Both the position numbers and the translations under genes were made by a program. Source: Lolium rigidum (Eukaryota; Streptophyta; Magnoliopsida; Poales; Poaceae). Taken from it: a DNA stretch of 64,000 nt. Location: assembly GCF_022539505.1 (NCBI RefSeq), contig NC_061510.1, positions 226,942,043 through 227,006,042 on the forward strand, read 5' to 3'. The first letter of the stretch is position 1, and each line of letters begins with the position of its first letter. A model generated the notes under the pieces. That model was given only the letters and a program-made list of their open reading frames with translations, made no database searches and was not told the DNA's origin. Positions 46,048 through 56,410 of this stretch are shown here, piece after piece.

Positions 46048-47589
46048 TTCACGAGGGCTTTCCCTTGAGCCGCATGTTCTCCTTCGTCCCTCGCCCAGAC
46101 GAAGGTCCTGGCAATCTTGTTGATCCTGTCTCTAGCCCATTTAGGCAGCGGTATGACTGTAGCGTGGTATATACCGGTAGCCATGAGGACCGTCTTAGCA
46201 AGGATGACTCTTCCTGGCCGCGCTAAGTTCTTGCCCATCCATCCCGGCAACTTTCCGGCAATCTTGTCAATCAGAGGCTGCAGGTCGACCTTTCGGAGGC
46301 GTCGAAAGTGGAGAGGTAGGCCAAGGTATTTCCCGGGAAGCGGCCGGTTTAGCCGGGAAGTCGGTGAGGATGTCCAGCAGGTCAATGTCCGCACAGCGCA
46401 CCGGGAAGATTTCCGTCTTTGTCATGTTGGTGACAAGCCCACTAGCTTTTCCGAAACAGTCTAGGATAGAGGAGATGGCACTGAGGTCGTCCTTGCAGGG
46501 GTTCACAAAGATCCCAGCATCGTCGGCGTACAGGGAAATCCGGCATCTTGTGACCCTGGAGCGAATGGGAGTGAGGATGCCCTGTTGAGTGGCAAGGGAG
46601 AGGATGCGCTGAAGAGGGTCGATTGCCAGGATGAAGAGCATGGGGGATAGCGGATCCCCCTGACGAAGACCCCGGGCGTGCCAGAAGGGGGTGCCGGGCT
46701 CGCCGTTAAGAAGCACCCTGGAAGTGGCAGAGGATAACGACAGGCAGACCCAATTCCTCCAAATTTGGCCAAACCCCAGAGCCGCAAGGACCTCCAGGAG
46801 GTAAGCCCAGCCAACGGAGTCGAAAGCCTTGGAGATATCTAACTTCAGGAAGAGGCTCGGCGTCTTGGAAGAGTGAAGCTCCTTGATGAGGTTCTGGACG
46901 TGAAGAAAGTTGTCGTGGATACTGTGTTCCTTGACAAAAGCACTCTGGCACTTGGAGACGATGTCCGGGAGAATCGGTGCTAGCCGGTTAGCCAGAAGCT
47001 TGGAGAAAATCTTCGAAAGGCTGTGAATGAGACTTATGGGTCTGTAATCTCCCACCGCCACCGCATCAGATTTCTTCGGGATGAGAATGATGTTGGCTGA
47101 ATTGACCAGGCTAGCACATCCATCCCGGAGATGCGACAAATGGAGAATAGCGGCGATGACGTCATGCTTGATGATGTCCCAACAATTCTTGAAAAAGGCG
47201 CCGATGAAGCCGTCGGGACCGGGCGCCTTAACGGAGGGGAGGGAGAAAACAGCGTCTCGAATCTCAGCCTCGCTGAAGGGGGCATCCAAGTCCGAAAGGT
47301 CGTGAGGGGTGTATCCCAGACCGTCCCAATCAAGGCAAAGTAGTCTGGGGGCCTTCTTCCCAAGATGTCCTTTGAAATGGTTCAGCAGCACCTCTTCTTT
47401 GTCTTTGGTGGTGATTGCAGCGCCCTGCTCAGAGGCAAGAGTCTGAATGTGGACTTTCCTTCTACGTCCGTTTGCCCTGACATGAAACAGCTTCGTGTTA
47501 GCGTCGCCAAGACGGATCCAGGTTAGGCGGGATCGCTGTCGCAGTTTGATCTTCTGGATGGAGAGTAGGCCCAAGTAAGAGCATTTGAG
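46048..47589 (-). pseudogene. LINE ORF2, reverse transcriptase
   Basis: Motifs in order: SLPSVKAPGPDGFIGAFFK, IILIPKK, DYRPISLIHSLSKI, LKLDISKAFDSV, GLRQGDPLSPMLFI and the catalytic box YADDAGIF. One frame runs from 47589 to 46267. A shift near 46360 carries the thumb region into another frame. A TAG at 47592-47590 separates this domain from the endonuclease in the same frame, so a single point change truncates the polyprotein there. The enzyme would copy LINE RNA at a nicked target. Confidence 0.92.
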
Positions 47590-48642
47590 CTAGCGCCGCA
47601 ACTCCCGGTCGCCGTCCGAGAGGGGCCTAGCCTCCTCCGCTTGATCCATACGTAGGATAATCTCTTTCGCAGTTGCCAGCTGAATCCGAAGGTCGCCGAT
47701 GCTCTGCCTTTGCCACCTTTTAAGGGCCTTTGCAGTGCGAGCAAGCTTGATATGGACTCGACGGATGGGGTCGTGGGCGAGGATGTCCTTGTTCCAGGCC
47801 TCGGAAACCGTTTCTTTGAATCCCTGCATACGAAGCCAGAATTCTTCAAACTTGAAAGACTGTTTTCTGGGCGAGGCGACCGACCCTTGGAGAAAGAGAG
47901 GCGCGTGGTCGGAGCAGGCGGACGTAATGGCCTGGAGATGGGCATCCGGAAAAAGGGCATCCCAATCGGCGGTGCAGAAAACATGGTCTATCTTGGTAAG
48001 AACAGGGTCCGCTTGGGCATTGGACCAAGTGAAGCGCCGCCCGTCCATACGCATGTCTTTTAGGACAAGGAAATCCCGTGCCGCCCGGAACTTTCCAATG
48101 AGCCTACGATTTATGTTGAGGTTGTTTTTGTCCGAAGCTTTCGTGATGAGGTTGAAGTCGCCAAGAAGAAGCCAGGCATCCTGAACGATCGCCTTCAGGC
48201 CTTTAAGTTCCTCAATGAACAGTAACTTGTCGCTCTCGCCCTGAGGCCCGTAGACACAGGAGATGGACCAAGTGGTCCCATCACTAAGCATGGTGATCGA
48301 CGCCGAGAGAGTATTAGCTGTGGCGTGAACGTTCGAGATGGTGAAGAAAGCATCTGACACCGACAGGATCATTCCCCCCGAAGTGCCAATAGCGGGGATG
48401 AAGGCGTAGTTGGCGGTAAAGTTTGGTCCGAGGGTGGCGGAGATTATCGCGTCGTCGACGTGGTCGAGCTTAGTTTCTTGTAAGCACACTATAGAAGCAT
48501 GCGTGTCGCGGATGAGGTCTCGGACAGCATCACGACGAACTCTATTGTTGAGGCCGCGCGGATTCCAGTTGAAGATGCTAACATTTTTCTGCGACATTAA
48601 TGTAGCGAGGCTTTCACGTTGAGGCTGAGCAGATTGCAGCAT
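47590..48642 (-). pseudogene. LINE ORF2, apurinic-type endonuclease domain
   Basis: ORF2 probably starts at 48597 (MSQKNVSIFNWNPRGL); an upstream in-frame methionine is at 48642. The endonuclease/exonuclease/phosphatase fold is clear: the asparagine in NWNPRGL, CLQETK, SCVYGP, LLGDFN, KIDHVFCT and SDHAPLFL, so all catalytic blocks are present. A linker with paired Lys/Arg and Glu follows. The frame is intact to the TAG at 47592-47590. It would nick target DNA. This domain alone could still be translated if the element were expressed. Confidence 0.9.
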
Positions 48643-48861
48643 GAGTAAGACCCGTACTTGACGGAGTAGAGGAAGTCGGTATCGCGCGGACGAGTAGACT
48701 TGAGTTCGATCGCAGCCTTAGGGAGCTTAAAACTTTGCTTACAGACCCAGTAGCACAAATGGTGAGTAGTCTTGCTGACGCAGCAGCTTAGGTGAAGATG
48801 AAAAGAAGAGCCTAAAGTACGACGGGGCTCATGCCCAGGAAGGTAGCGGCCTGGATGTTCT

Positions 48862-50702
48862 CTAAACATCGGCAGGGATGATCACGTTTTCGGCTGCAGG
48901 CTTAGTGGCGCCCTTCTTCTTCATTTTCTTGACCTGTTTCACAAGAGCTTCCAGGGCTTGGATGGCTGAAGCAGCGAGCGGGGCGTTGATGAACAGCTGC
49001 TGGTAGGCCGTTTTCGCTGCATCGTCGAAAGTGGCCGTCGGTGCTAGAAGACCGCAGACACGCGCAATGAGCTCCTGGATGGCCTCCGCGCCATCGGCGA
49101 GCGATCGCGCCTTTTTCTTGATGGCGATGTGTCCGCTGTGACGCGGAGAGGCAAGCGGGAGGGCGACCTTGTTCTTCTTCTTCTTCTTAGGCGATGGAGT
49201 GCTCATGAGCGGCTGCTGAATCGGCGCAGCGACGGAGTCGATGAAGGTCAGAAGACGCGTGGAGGCGTCAACAACTGCTGGCGTGGTGATGTTGCTTGCA
49301 GGCGGCGTAGCTGTTGCCAGAGTGATGGCCGTGTCCGTGGCGTCAGCCACCACCGTGGTGGTCGTCGGCAGCTGGACGTCACCAAGGCCAGCCAGAGGCG
49401 TGTCTGGGCTTGCCATGCTCGAGGGCGAGTTCGCTCTTCCGCTGCCGGTGTCGATCGTGGTCGAGGGCCGCTCCGGGGAGGCGGGCAGGAGGTGGTCTGG
49501 CTCGGGTGGAGGGAAGCAACCCTCGTCGGCGTTCCAGGCTTCATTCTCTGAGGAGATATCCATCTGGGCGAACAGGTTGACCGAATCAGCGAAGGGCGCA
49601 TCGGCGTGGATCATACCTGGGGTATCCGGGCTATTTGTAGTCGCGGCAGCGTCGCCCTGGAGCAGCATCGTGGGAGACCGAGGCACAGGCACGGTAGTGA
49701 CCCTCGTGAGCATGCCCCTCTCCACCAGGCCGTAGAGGAAGGCAGTGGCGCGGGCGTTCCAGCTGCGCAGCGCCTCCGATTCAGCCAGGATGGGTTTGAT
49801 CGCACCATCCAGGCACGCCAGGAGGTCAGCGCGGAGCAGCGCAGCTTGGTCGGCGAGCACCGCCTGCAGCTCCAAAGCTGTAGGGGCAGGAGTCATGTCG
49901 ACGTCGCCAAGCGTTGAGCCGGCATTGGGCGCCAAGTCACGGCGACGGCCGTGCCCAGCGTCAGCAGCATCGCGGCGGCGCGGTGAACGCGTGCGGTCGC
50001 GGCGGATGTAACCGTCGGCGTCACGCCGCTCGCCCAGCCCCCGGCGCTCCCGGCGAGCAGCGCCATCCTTGTCGTGGTCGTCGTCCCTGTCGTCGCGGTG
50101 CGAGGAGTGGTGGTGGTGATGGTCATCTCCCTTGGCGCGTCTGTCCCTGCGAGCCAGAGCGGCAGTCCGCAGAGTCTCCTCGTCGTCTTCGTTCTGCAGG
50201 GGCACGGGCGGCATGCCGTCGACGGTGAGGTAATGCCACTCGAAGGAGACAGGCGTGGGCCTGAAAGCGCCGGCGTCGCTGCTGGACCCGAAGAAGTCGA
50301 GTGGCGCCATAGAGTAGTCCTCCATCTGGTCAAGGTGGACCAGAACGCGGAAGGTGGCGCCGCGCTTGCTGCCCGTTGGACGTACCTCATGGACGAACAC
50401 CTCGGAGGCGGGGCCGCCATTGCTGCGGCTGGTGAAGGTGAGCCACACAACCTTTGGAATGGCGCTCGGGTTGGCAGTCCAGGCCCAGCAGTCAAGGGAC
50501 CGGGCATTGGTGAGCAGCACGGAGCTGTCCTCAAGGCGCTCGTAGGAGCACCGTCTTGCAATGATGCGCTCGGCGACGTATGGCGTGTGGCCATAAGCGG
50601 GCACGCCCTCCAGGAAGAGCCGCACACGGTAAGACATGGAGGCGCCAAAGGCGTGCTCCAGGGGCCTCCAGGGACGGAGCTGCAGCAAAGCACCGTCGGC
50701 CT
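48862..50702 (-). pseudogene. LINE ORF1 (RNA-binding protein), N-terminus lost by 5' truncation
   Basis: One open frame of about 610 codons on the minus strand. It begins in mid-domain (LQLRPWRPLEHAFGASMSYR), which is the end of the DUF4283-like region of plant LINE ORF1. A charged segment follows (DDHHHHHSSHRDDRDDDHDK, then RRD/SPRRR repeats). The C-terminal half is Ala/Thr/Pro-rich and finishes with basic clusters (SPKKKKKNK, KKMKKKG). The apparent start MMGIK is an accident of the target duplication at 50703-50716. The role in the family is RNA binding during retrotransposition. No stop or frameshift is seen in what is left. Confidence 0.8.
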
Positions 50703-50755
50703 TGATGCCCATCAATAAAGAGGTTTTTTACGGTACAAATTACTTGTCCCTTGGG

Positions 50756-51245
50756 GGCGATTTACACAAAAATAACCCAAAAGTGGAAGAAAAGCACAGA
50801 CTGACCCTCTGGCGAAACTATTTCACCAATCTAACCCTTTTGTGTGGCGCCCCTCTCAAGGGCGCCACACGTGCCCATGTGGCGCCTCTAGCTCTGGCGC
50901 CACAAACCCATCCTACGTGGCCCGTCGACGCTGAGCTGGTGACCCCGATCCGACGTGGCAGCACGAGTGGCGCCGCTCCGGCCGGCGCCACACTTTGAGT
51001 TGTGTGGCGCCCCTGGGAAGGGCGCCACACATTGACTTAAGTTTGGGCGCCGCGCGCGCCCAGCCCGACCCTCTTCTTTCTTTCTTCCTCTGTTCCTCTT
51101 CTCTCCTCCAAAAGGCGCCCGGTTTTCTCTCTCCCCCTCTCTCCCCCCCACCAAATCAACCACCAAATCGTCAGATCTGTCCGTGGAGATCGTTCCCAAC
51201 TCGTTGCTTGAGGTAATCTCCTCCGTTTCCCCTCTTTTCATCCAT
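50756..51245 (+). repeat. Left TIR of the Mutator-like element, with promoter and first exon
   Basis: Contains three to four palindromic modules of the form GTGTGGCGCC...GGCGCCACAC (50848-51030), then a CT-rich stretch (51075-51160) and CAGATCTGTCCGTGGAGATC. A splice donor AG/GTAATCTCC follows at 51212/51213. The same donor occurs in the right TIR (56737/56736 on the minus strand). Transcription from within the TIR is inferred from the donor position. Confidence 0.85.
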
Positions 51246-51444
51246 TGATTTTGTGTAGTTGCTCCAATCTATATGTGAAACCCTAGATGTGGATTTGGTT
51301 GATTTGAGGGTGGAGATGGATTTGGTTGGATGTTAGGGTTGTTGAAGTAGAAGAAATGGTAGTGTGCTAGTTTGTATGGGTAGATTATGTTGATTATGGT
51401 ATCTAATGAACACATGTGTGTATGTGTTGTTCCCATTATGCTAG
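51213..51444 (+). other. Predicted 5' untranslated intron of the transposase gene
   Basis: Donor GTAATCTCC at 51213 and acceptor CCCATTATGCTAG ending at 51444, five bases before the start ATG at 51449. The intron is AT-rich, as plant introns are. Confidence 0.6.
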
Positions 51445-51448
51445 GGGG

Positions 51449-54400
51449 ATGGAAAGAATTGTTCATGTTCATCATGTGGACAAGGATGCTTACTTGAAGG
51501 GAAACATAGAGCCGGACCCGGAAGAGGTTGACTTGGTGTTTGACGTTAGCCCTAGCTTTGCGGAGGTGGTAGCACAAGTTAGGGTTGAGTTGAATTGGAA
51601 TGAGCCAAATGATGGTATTGAGCTAGAGGAAGGCATAATGTGGGGTTTGGAATGCACACCCGTTGGAAGATAATTCGTATCAACTCCGAGCAACGTTGGT
51701 CCATTTACAAGGAGACGGTGGCCGGGTCACAAGATAAGGCTTTGGAGTTGTTTGCAACCAAGACGGTTGAGGCTCGTATCGAGCTTGACCTTAACCGGCC
51801 CTCCTCCCCGTTCGAGAGAGGACTCCTCCACCCATGAGCCAAGAAGAGGCCACTCAATCTCCCATTGTCCAATCTCCCATTGCCCAACAACCTCCGTTGG
51901 ATAATGAGTATGATGAGCACGAAGATGGTGATGATTGTTTCGAGATGAATGGCAACAATGTGGGTGATTTGGATAAATATTGGACGCAAGAGGAGATGGA
52001 CCACTCCATTCCTTATTCCCGATGCTATGCGTCGGACTCGGATGATGATGGACCCGAAGAGGAGGTTGACGAGGATGGCTTCACGGCTAAGGAAGCCGAA
52101 AGAGCCGAGATCTTCAAGAAGGTAACCGGACGGGATATCCGGGTACCATTGTTCCGTGATGTTAGTCTTGCGGATGGAGCCGTGGTTGATGGTGGCAAAA
52201 GTTTACTTCTTGGAGCTAGGCCACTATCCAAGAGAGATGTGGATGGTAGGACGGCTATGATCTCTAAAGGGCTAACGTTTGATACATTCTTGGAATTGAA
52301 GATATGGTTGAAGGAGTTCTCCATTAAGCATCATCGCCCTTACATCGTTGTTCACTCGGACTTGAAGAAGCGGTACACGCTAAAATGTGTGGATAAAAGG
52401 TGCCCATGGGTTGTCCGTGCACGACCTTTCAAAAAGGACCCTCTTGGCACATAACAAGTTGTGTAGCCACTCACATGTGCCGGGGACCGAAGCTTGATGG
52501 CAAGGATGCACAGCCGGACCACCGTCAACTCACATCCGAGTTCATTGCATACAAGCTCTCGGCGGAGATATCATCACTTCCTATCATGAGCATTAGGTCC
52601 GTGCAAGATACGGTCAAATCCCGGTTTGCCTACGACGTCAAGTACGGGAAGGCATGGAAGGCCAAACAAGCCGCATTCAAGATGTTGTACGGTGATTGGG
52701 AGGAAGCATACAACCGTATCCCTAGGTTGTTGTTAGCGATGGCCGCAACTAACCCGGGCATGGTGCATGTGGTCGAGCCTTCCGCAACCAAAATGACATT
52801 GCATGATGGTAAAAGAGTGAGGGTATTTCACCGTGCATTTTGGTCATTCCAGCAATGCACGAGGGCATTCGAACATTGTAGGCCCGTCATAGCCGTGGAT
52901 GGTACCTTCTTGACCGGTCAATACAAGGGCACACTATTGGTGGCAATAGCAAGTGATGCAAGCAACCGTTTAGTACCATTGGCTTTTGCATTGGTAGAGA
53001 TTGAGAACAATGATAAGCTGGCAATGGTTTTTCCATATATTGAGGACGAGGGTCATACCACCCTCAAAGGAAGTGTGTGTCATCTCCGATCGTCATCAAG
53101 GAATTCTCAATGCGGTGGAGGTTCCAATTCCCGGGCATGCTCCCTTGCATCACCGATGGTGCATGAGGCATTTTTGTGCGAACTTCTACCGGGCATGCAA
53201 GAGCAAAGAGTTGTCTGACCTTCTTCAAGATTGTTGCCTCGCTTATTCGGAGCGCCGCTTCGCAAACCTATACAACGGCTTGCTGAAGCACAAAGACCTC
53301 AACGCGGGTGGTCAAGAGTTTCTTCATAGACACCTCGTATTTAACTCAAAGTGGGCGAGAGCTTATGATGAGGATGGGAGGAGATATGGCCAAATGACAA
53401 GCAACATGGCCGAGTGCTTCAACAATGTTTTGAAGGGTGTCCGTGCATTGCCCGTGACGGCAATCATTCAATACACCTTCGAGAAGTTGAATGTCTATTT
53501 CCAGAACTACACCGATGAAACGGAGAAGGAAATTGCTTTGAATGCCGAGTTCCCAAAGAAGGTTCAAGAGTTCATGGATTTTCAGGCGAGGAAGGCCGAC
53601 TCCCAAACGGCTACATGTTATGATAATGTTGATCTGGGTTTACCAAGTGAATGAGCCGGGAGGCACCACACAAGGTGGTGTCCAACACGGAGGCCGGGCT
53701 TTCCGTGTGTCCCTAAAGACATGTGAATGCACATGTAGGAGGCCCTCTTTTCTTCATTTGGCTTGCTCCCACTTGCTAACGGCGGCACGCACTAGACGTG
53801 TCGACTACAATAACCCGCTCACCGTTCGGGAGTCCGAGTTCTCAATCGAAGCCACAAAGAGGACATGGGCTCCAAGGTTTTGTCCTTACTTGGATCAATC
53901 ACAATGGCCGGAGTATCATGGAGTGCAAGTTTGGCCAGATCCGGAATGGAAGGTTGTGAAACGTGGAAGAAGAAAGACAAAGAGGTATCACGGAGATATG
54001 GATAGATGGGGTCATTCCGGAAACAGGTTATTCCAAGAAGCTCGCGAGCCAACTAATTGTGGATCCTGCAATAGTAAGGGCCACAATAAAAGGAAGTGCA
54101 CATCCGGTAAAAAATCAAAGGGCAATGATGCTAGCACAAGTCAAGCATCAAGTAGCCAACAAGCTTCAAATCAACCTCCAAGCCAACAAACCCCAAGCCA
54201 ACAAGCTCCAAGCCAACAAGCTCCAAGCCAACAAGCTCCAAGCCAACCGCGTCAAACTCCTCCAAGCCAAACGCGTCAACCTCCTCCAAGCCAAACGCGT
54301 CAACCTCCTCCAAGCCAAACGCGTCAACCTCCTCCAAGCCAAACGCGTCAACCTCCTCCAAGCCAAACGCGTCAACAAGCTCCTACGCAACAAGGTCCAA

Positions 54401-54527
54401 GGCAACAAGCCTCAAGGCATCAACCACAATGGCGACAAGCTCCAAGGCAACAAAGGATTCACGTAGGGCTTAGTAGAGGTGGCCGTCACAGTGCTAGTAT
54501 GCTACGATACCTAGCGGGGCCTTATCC
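51449..54527 (+). pseudogene. MURA transposase, about five frameshifts
   Basis: Start MERIVHVHHVDKDAY at 51449. Domains in order across frames: N-terminal region to 51830; acidic linker; MuDR DNA-binding domain at about 52255-52500 (FDTFLELKIWLKEFSIKHHR, YTLKCVDKRCPWVVRA); MULE transposase core with first aspartate in VIAVDGTFLTGQYKG (about 52890), second in VISDRHQGI (about 53085), and glutamate in SNMAECFNN (about 53403); SWIM zinc finger CECTCRRPS...LACSH (about 53725-53780); CCHC knuckle CGSCNSKGHNKRKC (about 54059). The tail is Gln/Ser/Pro-rich with 15-bp and 24-bp repeats. Frame changes fall near 51650, 51835, 52440, 53015 and 53640. Each is a one-base-type slip with conserved sequence on both sides. 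Confidence 0.9.
54190..54380 (+). repeat. Coding minisatellites in the transposase tail
   Basis: About four 15-bp units (CCAAGCCAACAAGCT, encoding QAPSQ) are followed by about five 24-bp units (CCAAGCCAAACGCGTCAACCTCCT, encoding PSQTRQPP). All unit lengths are multiples of three, so the frame is kept. Confidence 0.9.
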
Positions 54528-54614
54528 GTATGTGTCTCGAAGTTACTACTTGCATTGTACTTTCTATTTTCATATTCCATGACTAACTTTGGTTTTTCAA
54601 TTTGGTTTACAGGT

Positions 54615-55118
54615 ATGGCAACTCAACCCACCAAGGGGAAGGGAGCATGGGAGGGCAATGAGAAGGAGGAGTCCGTTTGGGAGGAGGCGGTAAGGACGGT
54701 GCGGAAGAAGGAGAAGGAAGCACTAGAGAGGAAGAAGAAGGAGGAGGAAGACAAGAAGATGGCGGAGAGTGCCCGTATGCAAAAACAGTATGAGGAATAC
54801 ATATTGTTCCACAAGAGGAGGAATGCCAAGCTGAAGGCCGAACGGGACCGCAAGGCACGGATAAAATTCCTGAGGAGCTGCCAACTTGAGCAAATTGCGA
54901 GGGAGAGGGCCAATAGGATGCACCTAGAGGAGGTGGCTAGGGAGGCTGAACGCATCAAGGAGGAGAGAGCTCAAGCGGAAGCTGCAAAGACGGAGGAGCG
55001 CCACCACTTCTTCGATTCGGTCGTTCAGTTGGCTCGTGACTTAAGGGAGAAGGAAGAATTGGCTGAAGAAGCTAAGAAGAAGAAGGCAAGGGGGGAGGGA
55101 GCCTTTGCGACGCGGTGA
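54615..55118 (+). CDS. Coiled-coil charged protein of the Mutator-like element
   Basis: 167 residues from ATG at 54615 (MATQPTKGKGAWEGNEKEES). Almost the whole protein is Lys/Glu/Arg-rich with heptad character (TVRKKEKEALERKKKEEEDK, then EVAREAERIKEERAQAEAAK), so a long coiled coil is expected. No catalytic motif is seen. GTTTACAG ends three bases before the ATG and GTATGTGT occurs at 54528, so an intron 54528-54612 may fuse this to the transposase as its C-terminal exon. The frames as sequenced do not match after splicing, but the transposase frame is unreliable. It could be a dimerisation tail or a separate accessory protein. Confidence 0.6.
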   Translation: MATQPTKGKGAWEGNEKEESVWEEAVRTVRKKEKEALERKKKEEEDKKMAESARMQKQYEEYILFHKRRNAKLKAERDRKARIKFLRSCQLEQIARERANRMHLEEVAREAERIKEERAQAEAAKTEERHHFFDSVVQLARDLREKEELAEEAKKKKARGEGAFATR

Positions 55119-55307
55119 TGTCCCTTTGGCTATGTTCTTGTTGTCGAACCTTTATGTTGTCTGAACCTTGATCTTCTCGAACCTTCGTGTCGTTGAACCT
55201 TATTGTAATTGAAACCTTGATGTCGTCGAACCTTATTTGTCATTTGAACCATTATGCTGTGTCAATGTGTGGTACATATTCAGTGCAATGTTCTTGTTGT
55301 CAAAACT
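55119..55307. other. 3' region after the coiled-coil ORF
   Basis: T-rich sequence with five imperfect repeats of CTTGATGTCGTCGAACC-like text (55136-55250). It probably contains the 3' untranslated region and end of the plus-strand transcript. Confidence 0.5.
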
Positions 55308-55742
55308 GTTGGAATATGGTAGGATTTTCATGGTTTTAACACAAGTCAATGTGTGGCGCCCTTCCCCCTGGCGCCACACATGCAAGTGTGGCGCCCGTGG
55401 CATCGGCGCCACATGTGCCAACTTATATGAACTATTGGGTCGAAAACATCCAGGGGCTCCGGACGATAAGTCCTTAGCCGTTTTCGCGACCCTCTTTGTG
55501 TGGCGCCCGTGGCATCGGCGCCACACATGCTTCTGTGGCGCCCGTGCCACGGGCGCCACACAAAGAGGGTCGCCAAAACGGCTAAGTCCCAGACGATTTG
55601 TCTTACAGTATGGTTTGTGCAATTAGACATGCATCAGTGGCGCCGATGCCACGGGCGCCACACAAGCACCTGTGGCGCCGGTGGGAAGGGCGCCACTCAT
55701 TGACATGTGTTAAAACCATCGAAAATCCTACCATATTCCAAC
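55308..55742. repeat. Central foldback of GGCGCC palindromes between convergent genes
   Basis: Arms begin TGTTGGAATATGGTAGGATT (55308) and end with its inverse (to 55742). Nested in them are paired modules GTGTGGCGCCCGTGGCATCG...GGCGCCACAC at 55353-55412, 55497-55562 and 55636-55700. The arms match over most of about 215 bp apart from a 45-base dissimilar patch (about 55422-55465 against 55585-55625). The same GGCGCC modules occur in both TIRs. Open frames through here are artefacts of the inverted symmetry. Confidence 0.88.
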
Positions 55743-55920
55743 AAAACTGCCATCATGTCAAAAGCTATATCATACACACATCATATCAACAGCCATTTCG
55801 TACACACATCATCGACATAACATCATCATACCTAACATCGTAGCACATAGTTTCATACAATTTAAGATAGAATTCAAACAACACGAAGCAACGAAGATAG
55901 AGTTGACAACACTCGACGTT
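55743..55920. other. 3' region of the B3-domain gene
   Basis: AT-rich sequence without coding signal, immediately downstream of the minus-strand B3 gene. Confidence 0.5.
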
Positions 55921-56409
55921 CTAACTATCGGTGTCGGAGCCGGATTCTCCGGTGTGGGGGTAGTGCACACGGCAGGCGGTGTCGTCGAACACCTTGACGA
56001 TCATCTCGCCGTCCCCCTCGTACAGGAAGGTGAGCTGGCAGCCGGGCTCGAGGTGGAGGTCACGGGCGAACTTGTCCCACCCCGTGTGCAGGTACATCTT
56101 GCCCTGCCCGTCGAACAGGACCTCCACGGGCCAGCGGCAGAAGTTGCAGCTAGCCTCCCGTAGCTGCAAGTGCGCCGGCTCGACGCCGTCGACGAACTCG
56201 GCGAACTTGTCCGGTAGCCTCTTGATGCCGAGTGGGTCGTCGTCGATGCGGAGGAGGAACTCGAAGCAGCGTTCGTCATGCGAAGACGAGGAGGATGCAG
56301 GTGACGGTGATCGTGGGGCCCTTGCTGCTCCACCGCGGCGGCCCCTTCCCCGGCCCGGGGGGCCCAGGACCGCGGCGGCCGCCCTTCCCCGTCCACCGGC
56401 ACCGGCCAT
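55921..56409 (-). CDS. B3 DNA-binding-domain protein encoded in the Mutator-like element (intact, 162 aa)
   Basis: Starts at 56409 right after a predicted acceptor. The N-terminal 45 residues are Gly/Arg/Ala/Pro/Ser-rich and probably disordered. Residues about 48-145 read as a plant B3 fold: FEFLLRIDDDPLGIKRLP, DKFAEFVDG, CRWPVEVLFDGQGKMYLHTG, WDKFARDLHLEPGCQLTFLY and IVKVFDD, with the W.VEV, GW..FA and GC.L.F signatures. The tail is acidic (GESGSDTDS). No stop or frameshift, in contrast to the transposase of the same element. It is transcribed from the right TIR toward the centre, the position of mudrB in maize MuDR, but unrelated to MURB by sequence. It may bind element ends or be captured host cargo; both are inference. 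Confidence 0.72.
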   Translation of the reverse strand: MAGAGGRGRAAAAVLGPPGRGRGRRGGAARAPRSPSPASSSSSHDERCFEFLLRIDDDPLGIKRLPDKFAEFVDGVEPAHLQLREASCNFCRWPVEVLFDGQGKMYLHTGWDKFARDLHLEPGCQLTFLYEGDGEMIVKVFDDTACRVHYPHTGESGSDTDS

Positions 56410-56410
56410 C

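Larger units (their letters stand above)
44880..50702 (-). mobile_element. LINE (L1-type, RIX), 5'-truncated, with 14-bp target duplication
   Basis: TGATGCCCATCAAT is present at 44866-44879 and again at 50703-50716, framing the element. The left side starts with a run of T (44879-44889), the poly(A) tail of a minus-strand insertion. The order on the minus strand is ORF1 (truncated), a 219-base spacer, then ORF2 with endonuclease, reverse transcriptase and zinc-finger C-terminus. ORF1 starts inside its domain at the duplication, which shows 5' truncation, usual for target-primed insertion. ORF2 carries one stop and two frameshifts, so the copy is inactive. Confidence 0.93.

Noticed and set aside
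49129..50718. Long plus-strand open frames opposite LINE ORF1
   Set aside because: They are antisense shadows of a GC-rich, repeat-rich reading frame; the minus-strand frame has the LINE context and domain matches.
50818..51241. Open frames inside the left TIR and their copies at 56830-57284
   Set aside because: Present in both TIRs because these are inverted repeats; the region is better explained as promoter and non-coding first exon.
54190..54380. CRISPR-like or telomere-like short repeats
   Set aside because: They are in-frame 15-bp and 24-bp coding minisatellites in the transposase tail.
54166..54408. Minus-strand leucine-rich repeat proteins
   Set aside because: They are reverse readings of the coding minisatellite and have no independent support.
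55237..55843. Mirror-image open frames rich in VWRP/RHT motifs
   Set aside because: They arise from the GGCGCC foldback, which reads similarly in both directions; no start context or domain.
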